Notes: generated by a model from the sequence alone, not told the origin. Numbered from the stretch's first letter, positions 24,682-34,587 are shown. The stretch is 61,510 nucleotides of DNA from an uncultured Prevotella sp. (GCA_900539625.1 UQCW01000011.1:1-61510); one strand, 5' to 3'. Translations and numbers: made by a program.

Positions 24682-26958
24682 ATGTCGCATCTTCCGGAAA
24701 TAATTTCAGACCTCGCGTTGATTCTCATTTCAGCCGGGCTTGTCACTCTGATATTTAAACGTCTTGGACAACCACTTGTTTTGGGATATATCGTGGCCGG
24801 TTTCATGGCTGGCCCACACATGCCCTACACTCCCTCTGTCACAGACACAAGCAGCATCCAATCATGGGCCGACATCGGTGTGATTTTTCTCATGTTCACC
24901 CTCGGACTCGACTTCTCCTTCAAAAAGATTCTGAAAATGGGCCCGAAGCCGATTTTCGCTGCCTGCATGATTGTTTTTTGCATGATGAGCGTCGGCAATG
25001 TTGCAGGTTTTTTATTCGGCTGGAACAGTATGGACCGACTTTTTCTCGGCGGCATGCTTGCAATGTCTTCAACCACCATTATTTACAAAGCATTTGACGA
25101 TTTGGGGCTTCGCAGCCAAAAATTCTCAAGCGAAGTGCTCAGCGTGTTAGTTCTCGAAGATATCTTGGGCATTCTTTTGATGGTTGTGCTTTCCGCCATG
25201 GCCGTTTCGCGCACATTCGAAGGCGCTCAGCTTTTAGGTAGTTTGCTCCAGCTGAGTTTTTTCCTTATAATATGGTTCATCGTCGGCGTATATGTCGTAC
25301 CGACTTTCCTTCGAAAAAGCGGTAAATGGATAAACGATGAAACCTTGCTGATTGTGGCAATCGGCCTCTGCTTCATGCTCGTAGTCATGGCCTCAAAAGC
25401 TGGATATAGCTCAGCCTTCGGCGCGTTCATGATGGGTAGTATTCTGGCGGAAACCACAGAGGCTGAAAACGTTGAGCGCGTTGTAAAACCATTGAAGAAC
25501 CTCTTCGGTGCTATTTTTTTCGTATCAGTCGGCATGTTGGTCAATCCGCAGATACTGATGCAATACTGGTGGCCCATCCTGGCGCTCACACTGGCCATCA
25601 TTGTAGGTCAGGCCATTTTCGGTTCCATCAGTTTTCTGCTTTCCGGCCAGTCGCTACGTGTGTCTATGCAATGCGGCTTTTCGTTGACACAGATTGGAGA
25701 ATTTGCCTTCATCATTGCCTCTCTCGGAACAGCCCTAAACGTGACAAGCCAATTCCTCTATCCCGTTGTGGTTGCTGTTTCCATCGTCACCACCTTCTTA
25801 ACGCCTTACATGATCAAGGCGGCAGTTCCTTCCTACAATGCCATCTGTCGTCTTATACCAGAACGCATACACGGGAAAACAAGCAGCAACAAAAATCTCT
25901 TGCAAGACGCGCAGCCCCCTCGCCCTTGGCGCACGCTGATAGGCTCACTTCTCAGCGGTGTCAGCATTTATCTGGCGCTCAGTGTGGCTGTCGTTCTGAT
26001 TGCATTCGGTTTTCTGCTCCCCTTCTGTAGAACAATCTTTGGACATTGGCCAGGAAACACCATTTGCGCTGTGCTCACCATATCGCTCGTCTCGCCCTTT
26101 TTGCGTGCCATCGTCATGCGCAAAAACCATTCCGAACCATGGAAAATTTTAAGAAAGAAAGGCAGAGGCAACCAGTGCGGCCTGTTGCTGACCATCGGCA
26201 TCAGATATGCCTTGGCCACATTTGTCGTTGCATACGTCATCAATTTCCTCTCACCTCTACCCTCTCCGTGGCGCCTGCCCGCCCATATTTCCATTTCTGC
26301 CTTTCTCGTAGGGGCGATGGTGGCATCGCGAAGAATCAAATATCTGAGTATATTGATGGAGCGGAATTTTGTCAAAAACCTTCGCTCGCGCGACACAAAA
26401 AAACAGCTCGAGGCCAATGGGAAACGGCCTGCCTATGCCGGCCGACTGCTGAGCCATGACATCCATCTCTCCCAACTTCAAATCCCCGCCAACTCCAACT
26501 GGTGCGGCAAAAACCTGCGTGAACTCCAATTTGGAGAAAACTGCGGAGTCCTCATTGCCGCCATCATACGCGGTCCATATCGAATCAACATCCCCGACGG
26601 TGGAGCAACGCTTTATCCCGGCGACCGCATCGAAGCGATAGGCGACGACGACAGCTTGCAGCATTTTTCCGAACGTATAGGTTCCGAAATCACACCGCTA
26701 ACTGAAAACAGCAGCAAGCACCAACTAATGCTACACCGACTCAACATCACAAGAAACAGTCCGATGATTGGAGGTACGCTAAAAAGCAGCCACCTAAAAG
26801 AAAAATACCATTGCATGGCTGTTGGCTTTGAAGCCGATGACGGCACGATAGACACAGCAGATTCTTCACGTGTTATCAACAGCAACGACACGCTTTGGCT
26901 CGTTGGAGAGGAGCAAAGCCTGAAAAGAGTTGAGGCGGCCGTCAGGCCAGATGCCTAA
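24682..26958 (+). CDS. Monovalent cation:proton antiporter (CPA2/KefB-like) with TrkA-C domains
   Basis: A 758-aa protein. The N-terminal ~390 residues form a Na+/H+-exchanger domain of ~12 helices (VTLIFKRLGQPLVLGYIVAGF, FTLGLDFSFKKIL, LEDILGILLM, AFGAFMMGSILAET, SLTQIGEFAFIIASLGTAL). A second hydrophobic block at about 430-560 is extra to the minimal KefB fold. Two TrkA-C-like regulatory domains follow (LQIPANSNWCGKNLREL ... LYPGDRIEAIGDDD, and a related segment at the C-terminus ending NDTLWLVGEEQSL). No NAD-binding TrkA-N Rossmann motif is seen. It probably exchanges K+ or Na+ for H+; ion specificity is not readable. Confidence 0.88.
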   Translation: MSHLPEIISDLALILISAGLVTLIFKRLGQPLVLGYIVAGFMAGPHMPYTPSVTDTSSIQSWADIGVIFLMFTLGLDFSFKKILKMGPKPIFAACMIVFCMMSVGNVAGFLFGWNSMDRLFLGGMLAMSSTTIIYKAFDDLGLRSQKFSSEVLSVLVLEDILGILLMVVLSAMAVSRTFEGAQLLGSLLQLSFFLIIWFIVGVYVVPTFLRKSGKWINDETLLIVAIGLCFMLVVMASKAGYSSAFGAFMMGSILAETTEAENVERVVKPLKNLFGAIFFVSVGMLVNPQILMQYWWPILALTLAIIVGQAIFGSISFLLSGQSLRVSMQCGFSLTQIGEFAFIIASLGTALNVTSQFLYPVVVAVSIVTTFLTPYMIKAAVPSYNAICRLIPERIHGKTSSNKNLLQDAQPPRPWRTLIGSLLSGVSIYLALSVAVVLIAFGFLLPFCRTIFGHWPGNTICAVLTISLVSPFLRAIVMRKNHSEPWKILRKKGRGNQCGLLLTIGIRYALATFVVAYVINFLSPLPSPWRLPAHISISAFLVGAMVASRRIKYLSILMERNFVKNLRSRDTKKQLEANGKRPAYAGRLLSHDIHLSQLQIPANSNWCGKNLRELQFGENCGVLIAAIIRGPYRINIPDGGATLYPGDRIEAIGDDDSLQHFSERIGSEITPLTENSSKHQLMLHRLNITRNSPMIGGTLKSSHLKEKYHCMAVGFEADDGTIDTADSSRVINSNDTLWLVGEEQSLKRVEAAVRPDA

Positions 26959-27057
26959 TGGTTTGTCCCCAGCCTAAGTGCGCAAAGACCCGCCTGTCGG
27001 CATTCGTTGCTACAGAAAATAACCATGAAAATATTTCCCAGCACATAGTTAAAATCG

Positions 27058-27065
27058 TATTTTTG
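27058..27065 (+). promoter_or_regulatory. -7 promoter box TATTTTTG of trmD
   Basis: Fits TAnnTTTG, 26 bases upstream of the trmD ATG. Confidence 0.5.
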
Positions 27066-27091
27066 CACCAGAATAACGTAAAGTTTTTTTT

Positions 27092-27769
27092 ATGAGAATA
27101 GACATCATCACAGTATTGCCCGAAATGCTTGAAGGCTTTGTGAACACCTCAATTCTGGCCCGTGCACAAAAAAAAGGGCTGGTTGAAATCCACGTGCATA
27201 ATCTGAGAGACTATACGACAGACAAACACCGGAGAGTGGACGACTATCCGTTTGGCGGGTTTGCGGGTATGGTGATGCAGTGCCAGCCCATTGATGCCTG
27301 CATCTCAGCACTCAAGGCGCAGCGCGATTACGACGAGATTATTTTTACGACACCCGATGGAGAGCAGTTTGACCAGCCAATGGCCAACCAACTCTCTATG
27401 AAGGAAAATATCATCATCCTCTGCGGACACTATAAAGGCATTGACTACAGGATAAGAGAACACCTCATCACGAAGGAAGTTTCCATCGGCGATTATGTGC
27501 TAACAGGAGGGGAACTCGCTGCCGGCGTGATGGCCGATGCTGTCGTAAGACTCGTTCCTGGCGTGCTCAGCGACGAACAGAGTGCGTTGTCGGATTCTTT
27601 TCAGGACAACTTGCTGGCAGCACCTGTCTATACGCGCCCAGCTGACTACAAAGGATGGAAGGTGCCAGAAATCCTGCTTTCAGGACATGACGCAAAAATC
27701 AAGGAGTGGGAACTCACTCAGAGCCTTGAGCGAACGAAACGGTTGCGACCAGACCTTTTAGAGAAGTAA
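27092..27769 (+). CDS. trmD: tRNA (guanine-37-N1)-methyltransferase
   Basis: A SPOUT-class enzyme that methylates G37 of tRNAs and prevents frameshifting. It has 225 aa. Motifs are MRIDIITVLPEM at the N-terminus, LRDYTTDKHRRVDDYPFGG, and the knotted SAM site LCGHYKGIDYRI ... SIGDYVLTGGELA. Usually TrmD lies with rpsP and rplS; here it is far from rpsP and transcribed alone, ending at a bidirectional terminator shared with glnS. Confidence 0.97.
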   Translation: MRIDIITVLPEMLEGFVNTSILARAQKKGLVEIHVHNLRDYTTDKHRRVDDYPFGGFAGMVMQCQPIDACISALKAQRDYDEIIFTTPDGEQFDQPMANQLSMKENIIILCGHYKGIDYRIREHLITKEVSIGDYVLTGGELAAGVMADAVVRLVPGVLSDEQSALSDSFQDNLLAAPVYTRPADYKGWKVPEILLSGHDAKIKEWELTQSLERTKRLRPDLLEK

Positions 27770-27778
27770 GAGGGGAAA

Positions 27779-27825
27779 TAAAGGAATGGGCATTCTGAAC
27801 AGAATTCAGAATGCCCATTCCTTTA
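27779..27825. terminator. Bidirectional terminator between trmD and glnS
   Basis: 21-bp perfect inverted repeat with a 5-base loop (left arm begins TAAAGGAATGGGC). A T-rich stretch follows on the plus strand and CTTATTTCCCC on the minus strand. It separates two convergent genes. Confidence 0.85.
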
Positions 27826-27850
27826 CATATATTTTTTAGTAATCGGGAAA

Positions 27851-29551
27851 CTAGTTCCCTTTCTTCCAGTTGTCTTTCAGTCCGACAGTCTTGTTGAACA
27901 CCAAATGCTGCATCGAAGAATCTTTGTCGTAGGTAAAATAACCAATTCTCTGGAATTGCAGATAACGATTCTCCTGCTGTTCGGCGGCATACTGCTCGAC
28001 GAAGCAGTTTTTCAACACCTTAAGAGAATCTGGATTCAGCAATTCTCTGAAATCTTTGTCGCTGGCTGACGGATTCTCAACGGCAAAGAGTCGGTCGTAG
28101 ATTCTCACCTCTGCTGGGAGGCAGTGGTCGACACTCAACCAGTGTAGCGTTCCCTTGACTTTTCGGTTGGCACCTTCCAAGCCGCTTTTGCTGAGGGGGT
28201 CGTATTCACAATAGATTTCCTCGATTTCTCCGTCGGCATTTTTCTTGCATCCCGTACATTTCACGATGTAAGCGTTCTTGAGTCGTACTTCTTTTCCTGG
28301 CACCATGCGGAAAAATTTCTTGGGAGCTTCTTCCATGAAATCGTCACGCTCAATCCAAAGGTGCTTGCTGAAGGTGATGGTGTGTGTGCCCTCTTCCGGA
28401 TTTTCGGGATTGTTGACGGTAGTGAGTTCCTCCACCTGGTTGTCTGGATAGTTTGTGACTATCAGTTTTACGGGGTTAATCACGGCCGACACTCTGAGCG
28501 CACGACGGTTGAGGTCTTCGCGTGCCGCCGCTTCCAGCATTTCGTAATCGTTGAGTGCGTCGAACTTCGTATAGCCAATCATGTCAATAAATTTGCGCAC
28601 AGCTTGTGGAGAATAACCACGACGGCGCAAGCCGCAGATGGTTGGCATGCGGGGGTCGTCCCATCCAGCCACAAGGTTCTCCTTGACTAATGCCAGGAGT
28701 TTGCGCTTGCTCATAACTGTGTATGTCAGATTCAAACGATTGAACTCATACTGGCGGGGGCGATGGTCTTGAAGGTCCTTGCCTTCTTTTAGTTCGTCAA
28801 CGAAATAATCGTAGAGAGGACGGTGAGGCACAAATTCGAGGGTGCAGATGGAGTGTGTGACACCTTCGAAATAATCGCTCTGTCCGTGTGCAAAATCATA
28901 CATAGGATAGGCTTTCCATTTGTTGCCTGTGATGTGGTGTTCCTTGTTGATGATGCGGTAGATCACTGGGTCGCGAAAGTGCATGTTAGGGTTTGCCATG
29001 TCTATCTTGGCGCGGAGCACCATCGCACCTTCAGCCACCTTGCCGCTATTCATTTCTTCAAACAGACGGAGATTTTCTTCTATTGGTCTGTTTCTGTAGG
29101 GGCTGTCGGTGCCTGCTTGTGTCGGCGTGCCCTTCTGAGCGGCAATCTCTTCGCTTGTCTGCTCGTCAACGTAGGCCTTTCCTTCCTTTATGAGGCGTAC
29201 AGCGAAATCCCACAATTGCTGAAAATAGTCAGAGGCATGATAAATATTGCCCCACTTGAATCCAAGCCACTGGATGTCTTCTTTGATGGCTTCAACGTAT
29301 TCGGTGTCTTCCTTTTGCGGATTGGTGTCGTCCAAACGCAGGTTGCACACACCGCCAAATTTCTCGGCGATGCCAAAGTCCATACATATAGCTTTCGCAT
29401 GTCCGATGTGTAGATACCCGTTTGGTTCTGGCGGAAAACGCGTTTGCAGCCGTCCGTCATTTTTTCCTTCTTTCAAATCTGAAGAAACAATCTGCTCAAT
29501 GAAGTTCAGACCCTTTCTTTCGTTATTCTCTGGTTCTTTATTAACTGTCAT
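27851..29551 (-). CDS. glnS: Glutaminyl-tRNA synthetase
   Basis: Class I aminoacyl-tRNA synthetase of 566 aa. It has the HIGH-type motif PPEPNGYLHIGHAKAI, the Gln-pocket region LRLDDTNPQKEDTEYVEAI and a KMSKS-type motif VMSKRKL. The two C-terminal anticodon-binding beta-barrels include RVYDRLFAVENP-like sequence (IYDRLFAVENPSA). It starts 116 bases downstream of the recQ stop on the same strand, so read-through from recQ is possible. Confidence 0.97.
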   Translation of the reverse strand: MTVNKEPENNERKGLNFIEQIVSSDLKEGKNDGRLQTRFPPEPNGYLHIGHAKAICMDFGIAEKFGGVCNLRLDDTNPQKEDTEYVEAIKEDIQWLGFKWGNIYHASDYFQQLWDFAVRLIKEGKAYVDEQTSEEIAAQKGTPTQAGTDSPYRNRPIEENLRLFEEMNSGKVAEGAMVLRAKIDMANPNMHFRDPVIYRIINKEHHITGNKWKAYPMYDFAHGQSDYFEGVTHSICTLEFVPHRPLYDYFVDELKEGKDLQDHRPRQYEFNRLNLTYTVMSKRKLLALVKENLVAGWDDPRMPTICGLRRRGYSPQAVRKFIDMIGYTKFDALNDYEMLEAAAREDLNRRALRVSAVINPVKLIVTNYPDNQVEELTTVNNPENPEEGTHTITFSKHLWIERDDFMEEAPKKFFRMVPGKEVRLKNAYIVKCTGCKKNADGEIEEIYCEYDPLSKSGLEGANRKVKGTLHWLSVDHCLPAEVRIYDRLFAVENPSASDKDFRELLNPDSLKVLKNCFVEQYAAEQQENRYLQFQRIGYFTYDKDSSMQHLVFNKTVGLKDNWKKGN

Positions 29552-29667
29552 ATTCTATATTTTTTCTATTGAAAATCGCTTTCAACTTAGCGGCTAAACA
29601 GATGTCATGAAACAAACGGCAGCCGCTATCTGCCGCCTTAAAAGATCACATGGCTGTGGCCCCCTTG

Positions 29668-31848
29668 TTAATTGGCCATTTCCGAGATAAACTTTATGCG
29701 GACAAGGCGGATTTCCTCGTCGGTGTAGTCGTCGCCCAATTCCTCAATGGCCGTCTCCAGGTTGTCTGTTTCCGAATCTCTGAAATACTGGTATATCTCC
29801 GCGATATGATCATCGTCCATCACGTCGTTAATGAAATAATCGATGTTTAGCTTCGTTCCCGAATAAACGATGGCTTCTATCTCATCAAGGAGTTCGTCAA
29901 ATTCGATTCCTTTGGCAACGGCAATATCATCAAGCGCAACCTTTCGATCTATACTCTGAATGATGCTTACCTTGATTTTCGACTTATTGGCAACGGTTCT
30001 GATGCGCAGGTCCTCCGGGCGCTCAATATCGTTTTCTTCACAATGTTGCTTGATAAGCCGGCAGAACTCTGCACCATATCTTTTTGCTTTTCCTGCGCCG
30101 ACACCTGGAATGTTTTGCAGTTCGTCGAGCGTATGGGGATAAATGGTTGCCATCGCTTCCAGAGAAGCATCTTGGAAAATGACGTAAGGCGGCACATCCA
30201 AGTCTTTGCTCATGCGCTTTCTCAAGTCTTTCAGCATCTGATAGAGCAGAGGATCAACTGTGCATGCCTCCCCACCCTGCAAGGGGATGTTGGGCTCGGC
30301 ATTCTCATAATCCCTGTCTTCGACTATCTTGAACGAACATGGATTTTCTAAAAAATCCATACCTTTGTCTGTGACCTTCAAAACGCCATAGTTGTCTACG
30401 TCTTTTTCGAGGTATCCGGCAACGACTGCTTGTCTGATAACAACGTACCATACCTTATCGCTCACATCGTCGCCACATCCAAATTCTTCTATCTTATTAT
30501 GTTTGTGCGCACAGACCTCATCTGTTGCACGCCCGATCAATACGTCTTTTAGATAATCTTCCTTGAAATTCTCCTTAGTTGCTAAAACCGTGTTGAGAAC
30601 TTTGCATAAATTTTCTTTTGCTTCCACTTTCTTTTGAGGGTTTAGGCAATTGTCACAATTTCCGCAATTTTCCTTCTGAAAATTTTCACCGAAATAATGG
30701 AGGAGGAGTTTGCGACGGCACAGGGAACTCTCTGCATAAGCGGCTGTCTCCTTGAGTAGCTGTCGACCAATTTCCTGTTCAGAGACCGATTTTCCCTCCA
30801 TGAATTTCTCTAATTTCTGAAGGTCTTTGCGTGAATAAAAGGCAATGCATTTTCCTTCTCCACCGTCACGTCCGGCACGCCCCGTCTCTTGATAATATCC
30901 CTCGAGACTTTTGGGCATGTCATAGTGAATTACAAACCGGACATCGGGCTTGTCGATGCCCATTCCGAAGGCTATCGTCGCGACTATGACATCAATTTTT
31001 TCCATCAGGAAATCGTCTTGCGTCGCTGACCTTGTGGCTGGGTCCATTCCAGCATGATAGGCTTCCGCCTTTATATTATTGGAACGTAACACCTCTGCCA
31101 GCTCTTCCACGCGTTTTCGGCTGAGACAATAGATAATGCCGCTTTTATCCGGATTTTGCCTTATAAATTTTATTATGTCCTTGTCTATGTTTTCTGTCTT
31201 TGGGCGAATCTCATAATAAAGGTTGGGCCTATTGAAGGAACTTTTGAATTCCGTTGCATCCAGGATGCCCAGACTCTTCTTGATGTCGATACGCACTTTG
31301 TCGGTTGCTGTTGCTGTCAGTGCAATTACTGGCGCATTGCCGATTTTGTCTATGATTGGGCGGATTTTCCTGTATTCTGGCCGGAAATCATGGCCCCATT
31401 CCGATATACAATGTGCCTCATCTACGGCATAAAAAGAAATCGTTATATGTTGCAAAAAAGAAACGTTGTCGTCTTTGGTTAGGGATTCGGGAGCCACATA
31501 GAGCAGTTTCGTTTTCCCCGAGAGAATGTCTTCCTTCACCTTGTCGATGGCAGACTTGCTGAGCGACGAATTGATGAAATGCGCCACTCCATCGTTTTCA
31601 CTGGTGTGTCTGATGGCATCAACCTGATTTTTCATTAAGGCGATGAGTGGTGAAATGACAACGGCCGTTCCCTCCATCATCAAAGCTGGAAGTTGGTAGC
31701 AGAGTGACTTTCCACCACCCGTCGGCATCAAGACGAAAACATCTTTGCCCGCCAAAAGATGGGTTATGATAGCCTCTTGATTAGACTTAAAGCTATCAAA
31801 ACCAAAGTATTTCTTTAATGCTTCATGTAGATTCTTTTTCACGCTCAT
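29668..31848 (-). CDS. recQ: ATP-dependent DNA helicase RecQ
   Basis: A 3'-5' superfamily 2 helicase of 726 aa. Helicase motifs are PTGGGKSLCYQLPA (Walker A), VDEAHCISEWGHDFRPEY (motif II and aromatic loop) and QETGRAGRDG (motif VI). The zinc-binding Cys cluster is SLCRRKLLLHYFGE ... CGNCDNC. A winged-helix RQC domain follows, then an HRDC domain (MLKDLRKRMSKDLDVPPY). The extra ~120 residues at the C-terminus are predicted helical and include an acidic stretch. It unwinds recombination and replication intermediates. Confidence 0.95.
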   Translation of the reverse strand: MSVKKNLHEALKKYFGFDSFKSNQEAIITHLLAGKDVFVLMPTGGGKSLCYQLPALMMEGTAVVISPLIALMKNQVDAIRHTSENDGVAHFINSSLSKSAIDKVKEDILSGKTKLLYVAPESLTKDDNVSFLQHITISFYAVDEAHCISEWGHDFRPEYRKIRPIIDKIGNAPVIALTATATDKVRIDIKKSLGILDATEFKSSFNRPNLYYEIRPKTENIDKDIIKFIRQNPDKSGIIYCLSRKRVEELAEVLRSNNIKAEAYHAGMDPATRSATQDDFLMEKIDVIVATIAFGMGIDKPDVRFVIHYDMPKSLEGYYQETGRAGRDGGEGKCIAFYSRKDLQKLEKFMEGKSVSEQEIGRQLLKETAAYAESSLCRRKLLLHYFGENFQKENCGNCDNCLNPQKKVEAKENLCKVLNTVLATKENFKEDYLKDVLIGRATDEVCAHKHNKIEEFGCGDDVSDKVWYVVIRQAVVAGYLEKDVDNYGVLKVTDKGMDFLENPCSFKIVEDRDYENAEPNIPLQGGEACTVDPLLYQMLKDLRKRMSKDLDVPPYVIFQDASLEAMATIYPHTLDELQNIPGVGAGKAKRYGAEFCRLIKQHCEENDIERPEDLRIRTVANKSKIKVSIIQSIDRKVALDDIAVAKGIEFDELLDEIEAIVYSGTKLNIDYFINDVMDDDHIAEIYQYFRDSETDNLETAIEELGDDYTDEEIRLVRIKFISEMAN

Positions 31849-31938
31849 AAAATATCAGGTTAGTAATCGCACGACGAACCATTCCATGTGTGAACATTCC
31901 AAACGGACCATTCCACATGTCATGACTCAAATGCTAAA

Positions 31939-31946
31939 CAAAGATA
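31939..31946 (-). promoter_or_regulatory. -7 promoter box TATCTTTG of recQ
   Basis: Fits TAnnTTTG on the minus strand, ~90 bases upstream of the recQ ATG. The intervening leader contains imperfectly repeated GGAATGGT(C/T)CGT segments. Confidence 0.5.
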
Positions 31947-32038
31947 TAAACAAGTTTTGGATTTAGGCATAGTCTGACCCAAAAAAATTACATCAGCATT
32001 TGTTTTTGCAGATGTTCTGAAATTTCCGACAGAATCCA

Positions 32039-32222
32039 TTTTAGTAATGATGGAAGTATAAGCTGATCCATTTTGACCTGTATTTTTGTTGGTTTTGAAA
32101 TTTGAGAAGGTCACATAGCCTATGTGACCGATGACAAGCACCAAAAACGGCAAAAAGACAGGGCATAAGAAATAACTCCTTACTTCACAAAATTGGTCAA
32201 GTTATTTTTTACCATTACTTAA
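32039..32222 (+). repeat. MITE-like repeat, full-length copy
   Basis: Ends are TTAGTAATGATGGAAGTATAAG and GGTCAAGTTATTTTTTACC ATTACTTAA. The core contains TTTTGACCTGTATTTTTG, a 10-bp-arm palindrome GGTCACATAG-C-CTATGTGACC, and AAAGACAGGGCATAAG. It closely resembles the copy at 24376-24569. Confidence 0.85.
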
Positions 32223-32238
32223 TTCCAAAGCAGAATTT

Positions 32239-32286
32239 AGGGGTGTCCTGAAAATTCTACTTGAGACAGAATTTTAGCACACCCCT
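32239..32286. terminator. Compound hairpin between two repeats, downstream of clpX
   Basis: Outer stem AGGGGTGT / ACACCCCT and inner stem AAAATTCT / AGAATTTT. TTTT follows on the plus strand. On the minus strand, where the clpX transcript runs, the tail is only AAATTC, so termination there is uncertain. Confidence 0.5.
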
Positions 32287-32395
32287 TTTAGTAATGGTAA
32301 AAGAATAAGTTGAGCAATTTTGCCCTGTAATATAGGGCGTAAGAAATAACTCTTTACTCCACGAAATTGGTCAAGTTATTTTTTACCATTACTTA
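32286..32395 (+). repeat. MITE-like repeat, medium copy
   Basis: Begins TTTTAGTAATGGTAAAAG AATAAG and ends GGTCAAGTTATTTTTTACC ATTACTTAG. The core is TTTTGCCCTGTAATATAGGGCG and TAAGAAATAACTC. It is the cleanest example of the terminal inverted repeats, 63 bases from the preceding copy. Confidence 0.85.
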
Positions 32396-32432
32396 GTATT
32401 ACTTAAAATAGAACTTTCAGAATTCCCAAACA

Positions 32433-33656
32433 TTATGCACCTGCCAGATTGTTTTTTGAGAGCTGCTTTTCAACGAAATCCTTTGTCACCACAAACTTCT
32501 TTTCGTTCGACGAAGGAATTTCAAACATAACATCCATCATGATGCTCTCTACGATGGACCTCAGTCCTCTTGCGCCCAACTTCCTTTCGATGGTTTTGTC
32601 AACGATTAATCCGAGAGCGTCGCCTTCAAACGAAAGTTCTACGCCATCCATTTCAAACAATTTCTTGTATTGCTTTGTAATGGCATTTTTTGGCTGAGTT
32701 AGGATTCGCAAAAGGGCTGACTTGTCGAGCGGGTTCAAATAAGTCAGCACAGGCAGACGACCTATGATTTCAGGAATCAATCCAAACGACTTGAGATCTT
32801 GCGGTTCGACGTAAGCCATCAAATTGCTTGGGTCAATCTTCAAAGCATTCTGCACAGAGTTGTAGCCAACAGTGTGGGTGTTCAGACGCTGCGCTATCTT
32901 TTTCTCAATGCCATCAAAGGCACCGCCGCAAATGAAGAGAATATTTCGCGTGTCGACATGCACATAGTCTTGGTCTGGATGCTTGCGTCCACCTTTAGGG
33001 GGAACGTTAACCATTGAACCCTCCAGCAGTTTCAGCAAACCCTGCTGCACGCCTTCGCCACTCACGTCTCGCGTGATGGAAGGATTGTCGTTCTTGCGAG
33101 CAATCTTGTCAATCTCGTCTATAAAGACTATGCCGCGCTCCGCAAGTTGCACATTGTAGTCTGCGACCTGAAGTAGCCTGGAAAGAATGCTTTCAACATC
33201 CTCTCCGACATAACCAGCTTCAGTGAAAACCGTTGCATCCACAATGGTGAAAGGCACCTGCAGCAATTTGGCAATCGTGCGTGCCAGAAGCGTCTTGCCC
33301 GTACCTGTCGAGCCGACCATAATGATATTTGATTTTTCAATCTCAACGTCATCATCGTCATGTGCCTGCATGAGTCTTTTGTAGTGGTTGTACACCGACA
33401 CTGCAAGATGCTGTTTGGCTACATCCTGCCCAATGACATACTGGTCCAGATAGTCCTTAATCTCCTTGGGCTTCGGAATTTCCTTTAAATCTATGTTCTG
33501 GATTTTAGCGCCTTCATTCTGCTGTTCTATCTGCTGAACATACTCGTATGCGCGTTCGGCACATTCATCACAGATATTGCCGTTAAGCCCGGTCAGCAGG
33601 AAACCCACTTCCGACTCGTCACGTCCGCAAAAAGAACATTTTTTCTTATCTTTCAT
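32433..33656 (-). CDS. clpX: ClpX, ATPase subunit of the ClpXP protease
   Basis: AAA+ unfoldase that recognises and feeds substrates to ClpP. The ATG at 33656 (MKDKKKCSFCGRDESE) is chosen. It overlaps the clpP end by 11 bases, a sign of translational coupling, and gives the N-terminal C4 zinc domain (Cys7, 10, 29, 32). Walker A is GSTGTGKTLLA, Walker B is GIVFIDEIDKIA, and the sensor-2 region is RKLGARGLRSI. The ClpP-docking IGF-type loop is not obvious in its usual form, since the sequence after the zinc domain diverges. Third gene of tig-clpP-clpX. Confidence 0.97.
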   Translation of the reverse strand: MKDKKKCSFCGRDESEVGFLLTGLNGNICDECAERAYEYVQQIEQQNEGAKIQNIDLKEIPKPKEIKDYLDQYVIGQDVAKQHLAVSVYNHYKRLMQAHDDDDVEIEKSNIIMVGSTGTGKTLLARTIAKLLQVPFTIVDATVFTEAGYVGEDVESILSRLLQVADYNVQLAERGIVFIDEIDKIARKNDNPSITRDVSGEGVQQGLLKLLEGSMVNVPPKGGRKHPDQDYVHVDTRNILFICGGAFDGIEKKIAQRLNTHTVGYNSVQNALKIDPSNLMAYVEPQDLKSFGLIPEIIGRLPVLTYLNPLDKSALLRILTQPKNAITKQYKKLFEMDGVELSFEGDALGLIVDKTIERKLGARGLRSIVESIMMDVMFEIPSSNEKKFVVTKDFVEKQLSKNNLAGA

Positions 33657-34320
33657 TTGGTTTGCGACATAAAATTTGATCAATCATGCCATATTCCTTC
33701 GCCTCTTCCGATGTCATCCAATAGTCTCTATCTGAGTCGGCCCATACTTTTTCAAAGTCCGTATGGGAATGATGGGCGATGATTGTATACAATTCTTTTT
33801 TGAGTTTCTGAATCTCGCGTGCCGTGATTTCTATGTCTGAAGCCTGTCCCTGAGCGCCACCCATTGGCTGATGAATCATAACACGGCTGTGTTCCAATCC
33901 AGAGCGCTTGCCTTCTTTTCCCGCAACAAGCAAAACAGCGGCCATGGATGCAGCCATGCCCGTGCAAATCGTTGCAACGTCGCTTTGGATGAATTGCATT
34001 GTGTCGTAAATACCCAAACCGGCATAGACCGAACCGCCCGGTGAATTAATATATATGGAAATGTCCTTTCCTGGGTCGCACGAATCCAGATACAGAAGTT
34101 GGGCCTGCAATGTGTTTGCCGTATAGTCGTCAATTTGCGTTCCGAGGAAAATGATTCTGTCCATCATCAATCTCGAAAAGACGTCCATCTGTGTGACATT
34201 GAGCTGGCGCTCTTCCAATATATAGGGATTCAAGTATTGATTTTGCATTTTCACCACATCATCAAAGACCATAGAGTTGATGCCCATGTGTCTCGTGGCA
34301 AACTTTTTAAAATCGTTCAT
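33646..34320 (-). CDS. clpP: ClpP, proteolytic subunit of the Clp protease
   Basis: S14 serine protease forming the degradation chamber used by ClpX. At 224 aa it has an N-terminal extension typical of pre-processed ClpP. The nucleophile is the Ser in GMAASMAAVLL, the His is in SRVMIHQPMGG, and the Asp is probably in the following helical region. INSPGGSVYAGLGIYD is the conserved strand and oligomerisation region. It lies between tig and clpX, the standard proteostasis operon order. Confidence 0.97.
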   Translation of the reverse strand: MNDFKKFATRHMGINSMVFDDVVKMQNQYLNPYILEERQLNVTQMDVFSRLMMDRIIFLGTQIDDYTANTLQAQLLYLDSCDPGKDISIYINSPGGSVYAGLGIYDTMQFIQSDVATICTGMAASMAAVLLVAGKEGKRSGLEHSRVMIHQPMGGAQGQASDIEITAREIQKLKKELYTIIAHHSHTDFEKVWADSDRDYWMTSEEAKEYGMIDQILCRKPNER

Positions 34321-34435
34321 ATCATTTGTGTATTAAGATAAGAATCTCCTTCTCTCCCACTGCAGCTTGTTCTTTTACACGAGAAAAACAAGAATCAAAG
34401 GGCGAGAAAGAGACTCTATAAGAAAGCTGACTATG

Positions 34436-34471
34436 GTAATGGTAAAAAAACAACTTGAGCAATACCATTAC
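34436..34471 (-). repeat. Short palindrome of the AGTAATGG repeat type, between tig and clpP
   Basis: GTAATGGTA / TACCATTAC arms, with AAAAAACAACTTGAGCAA between; only the tips and left inner part of the repeat family remain. It lies inside the tig-clpP operon. Confidence 0.6.
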
Positions 34472-34587
34472 ATAAAGATGGCCGAATGCCGACCGCATTT
34501 GCATGCGGCAGCCATGTTTTCCTTGGGTTAGCAGATGCGCGTCAGACAACGACAGAGCACACCAACTCACCTCATACGCAGCAATTT

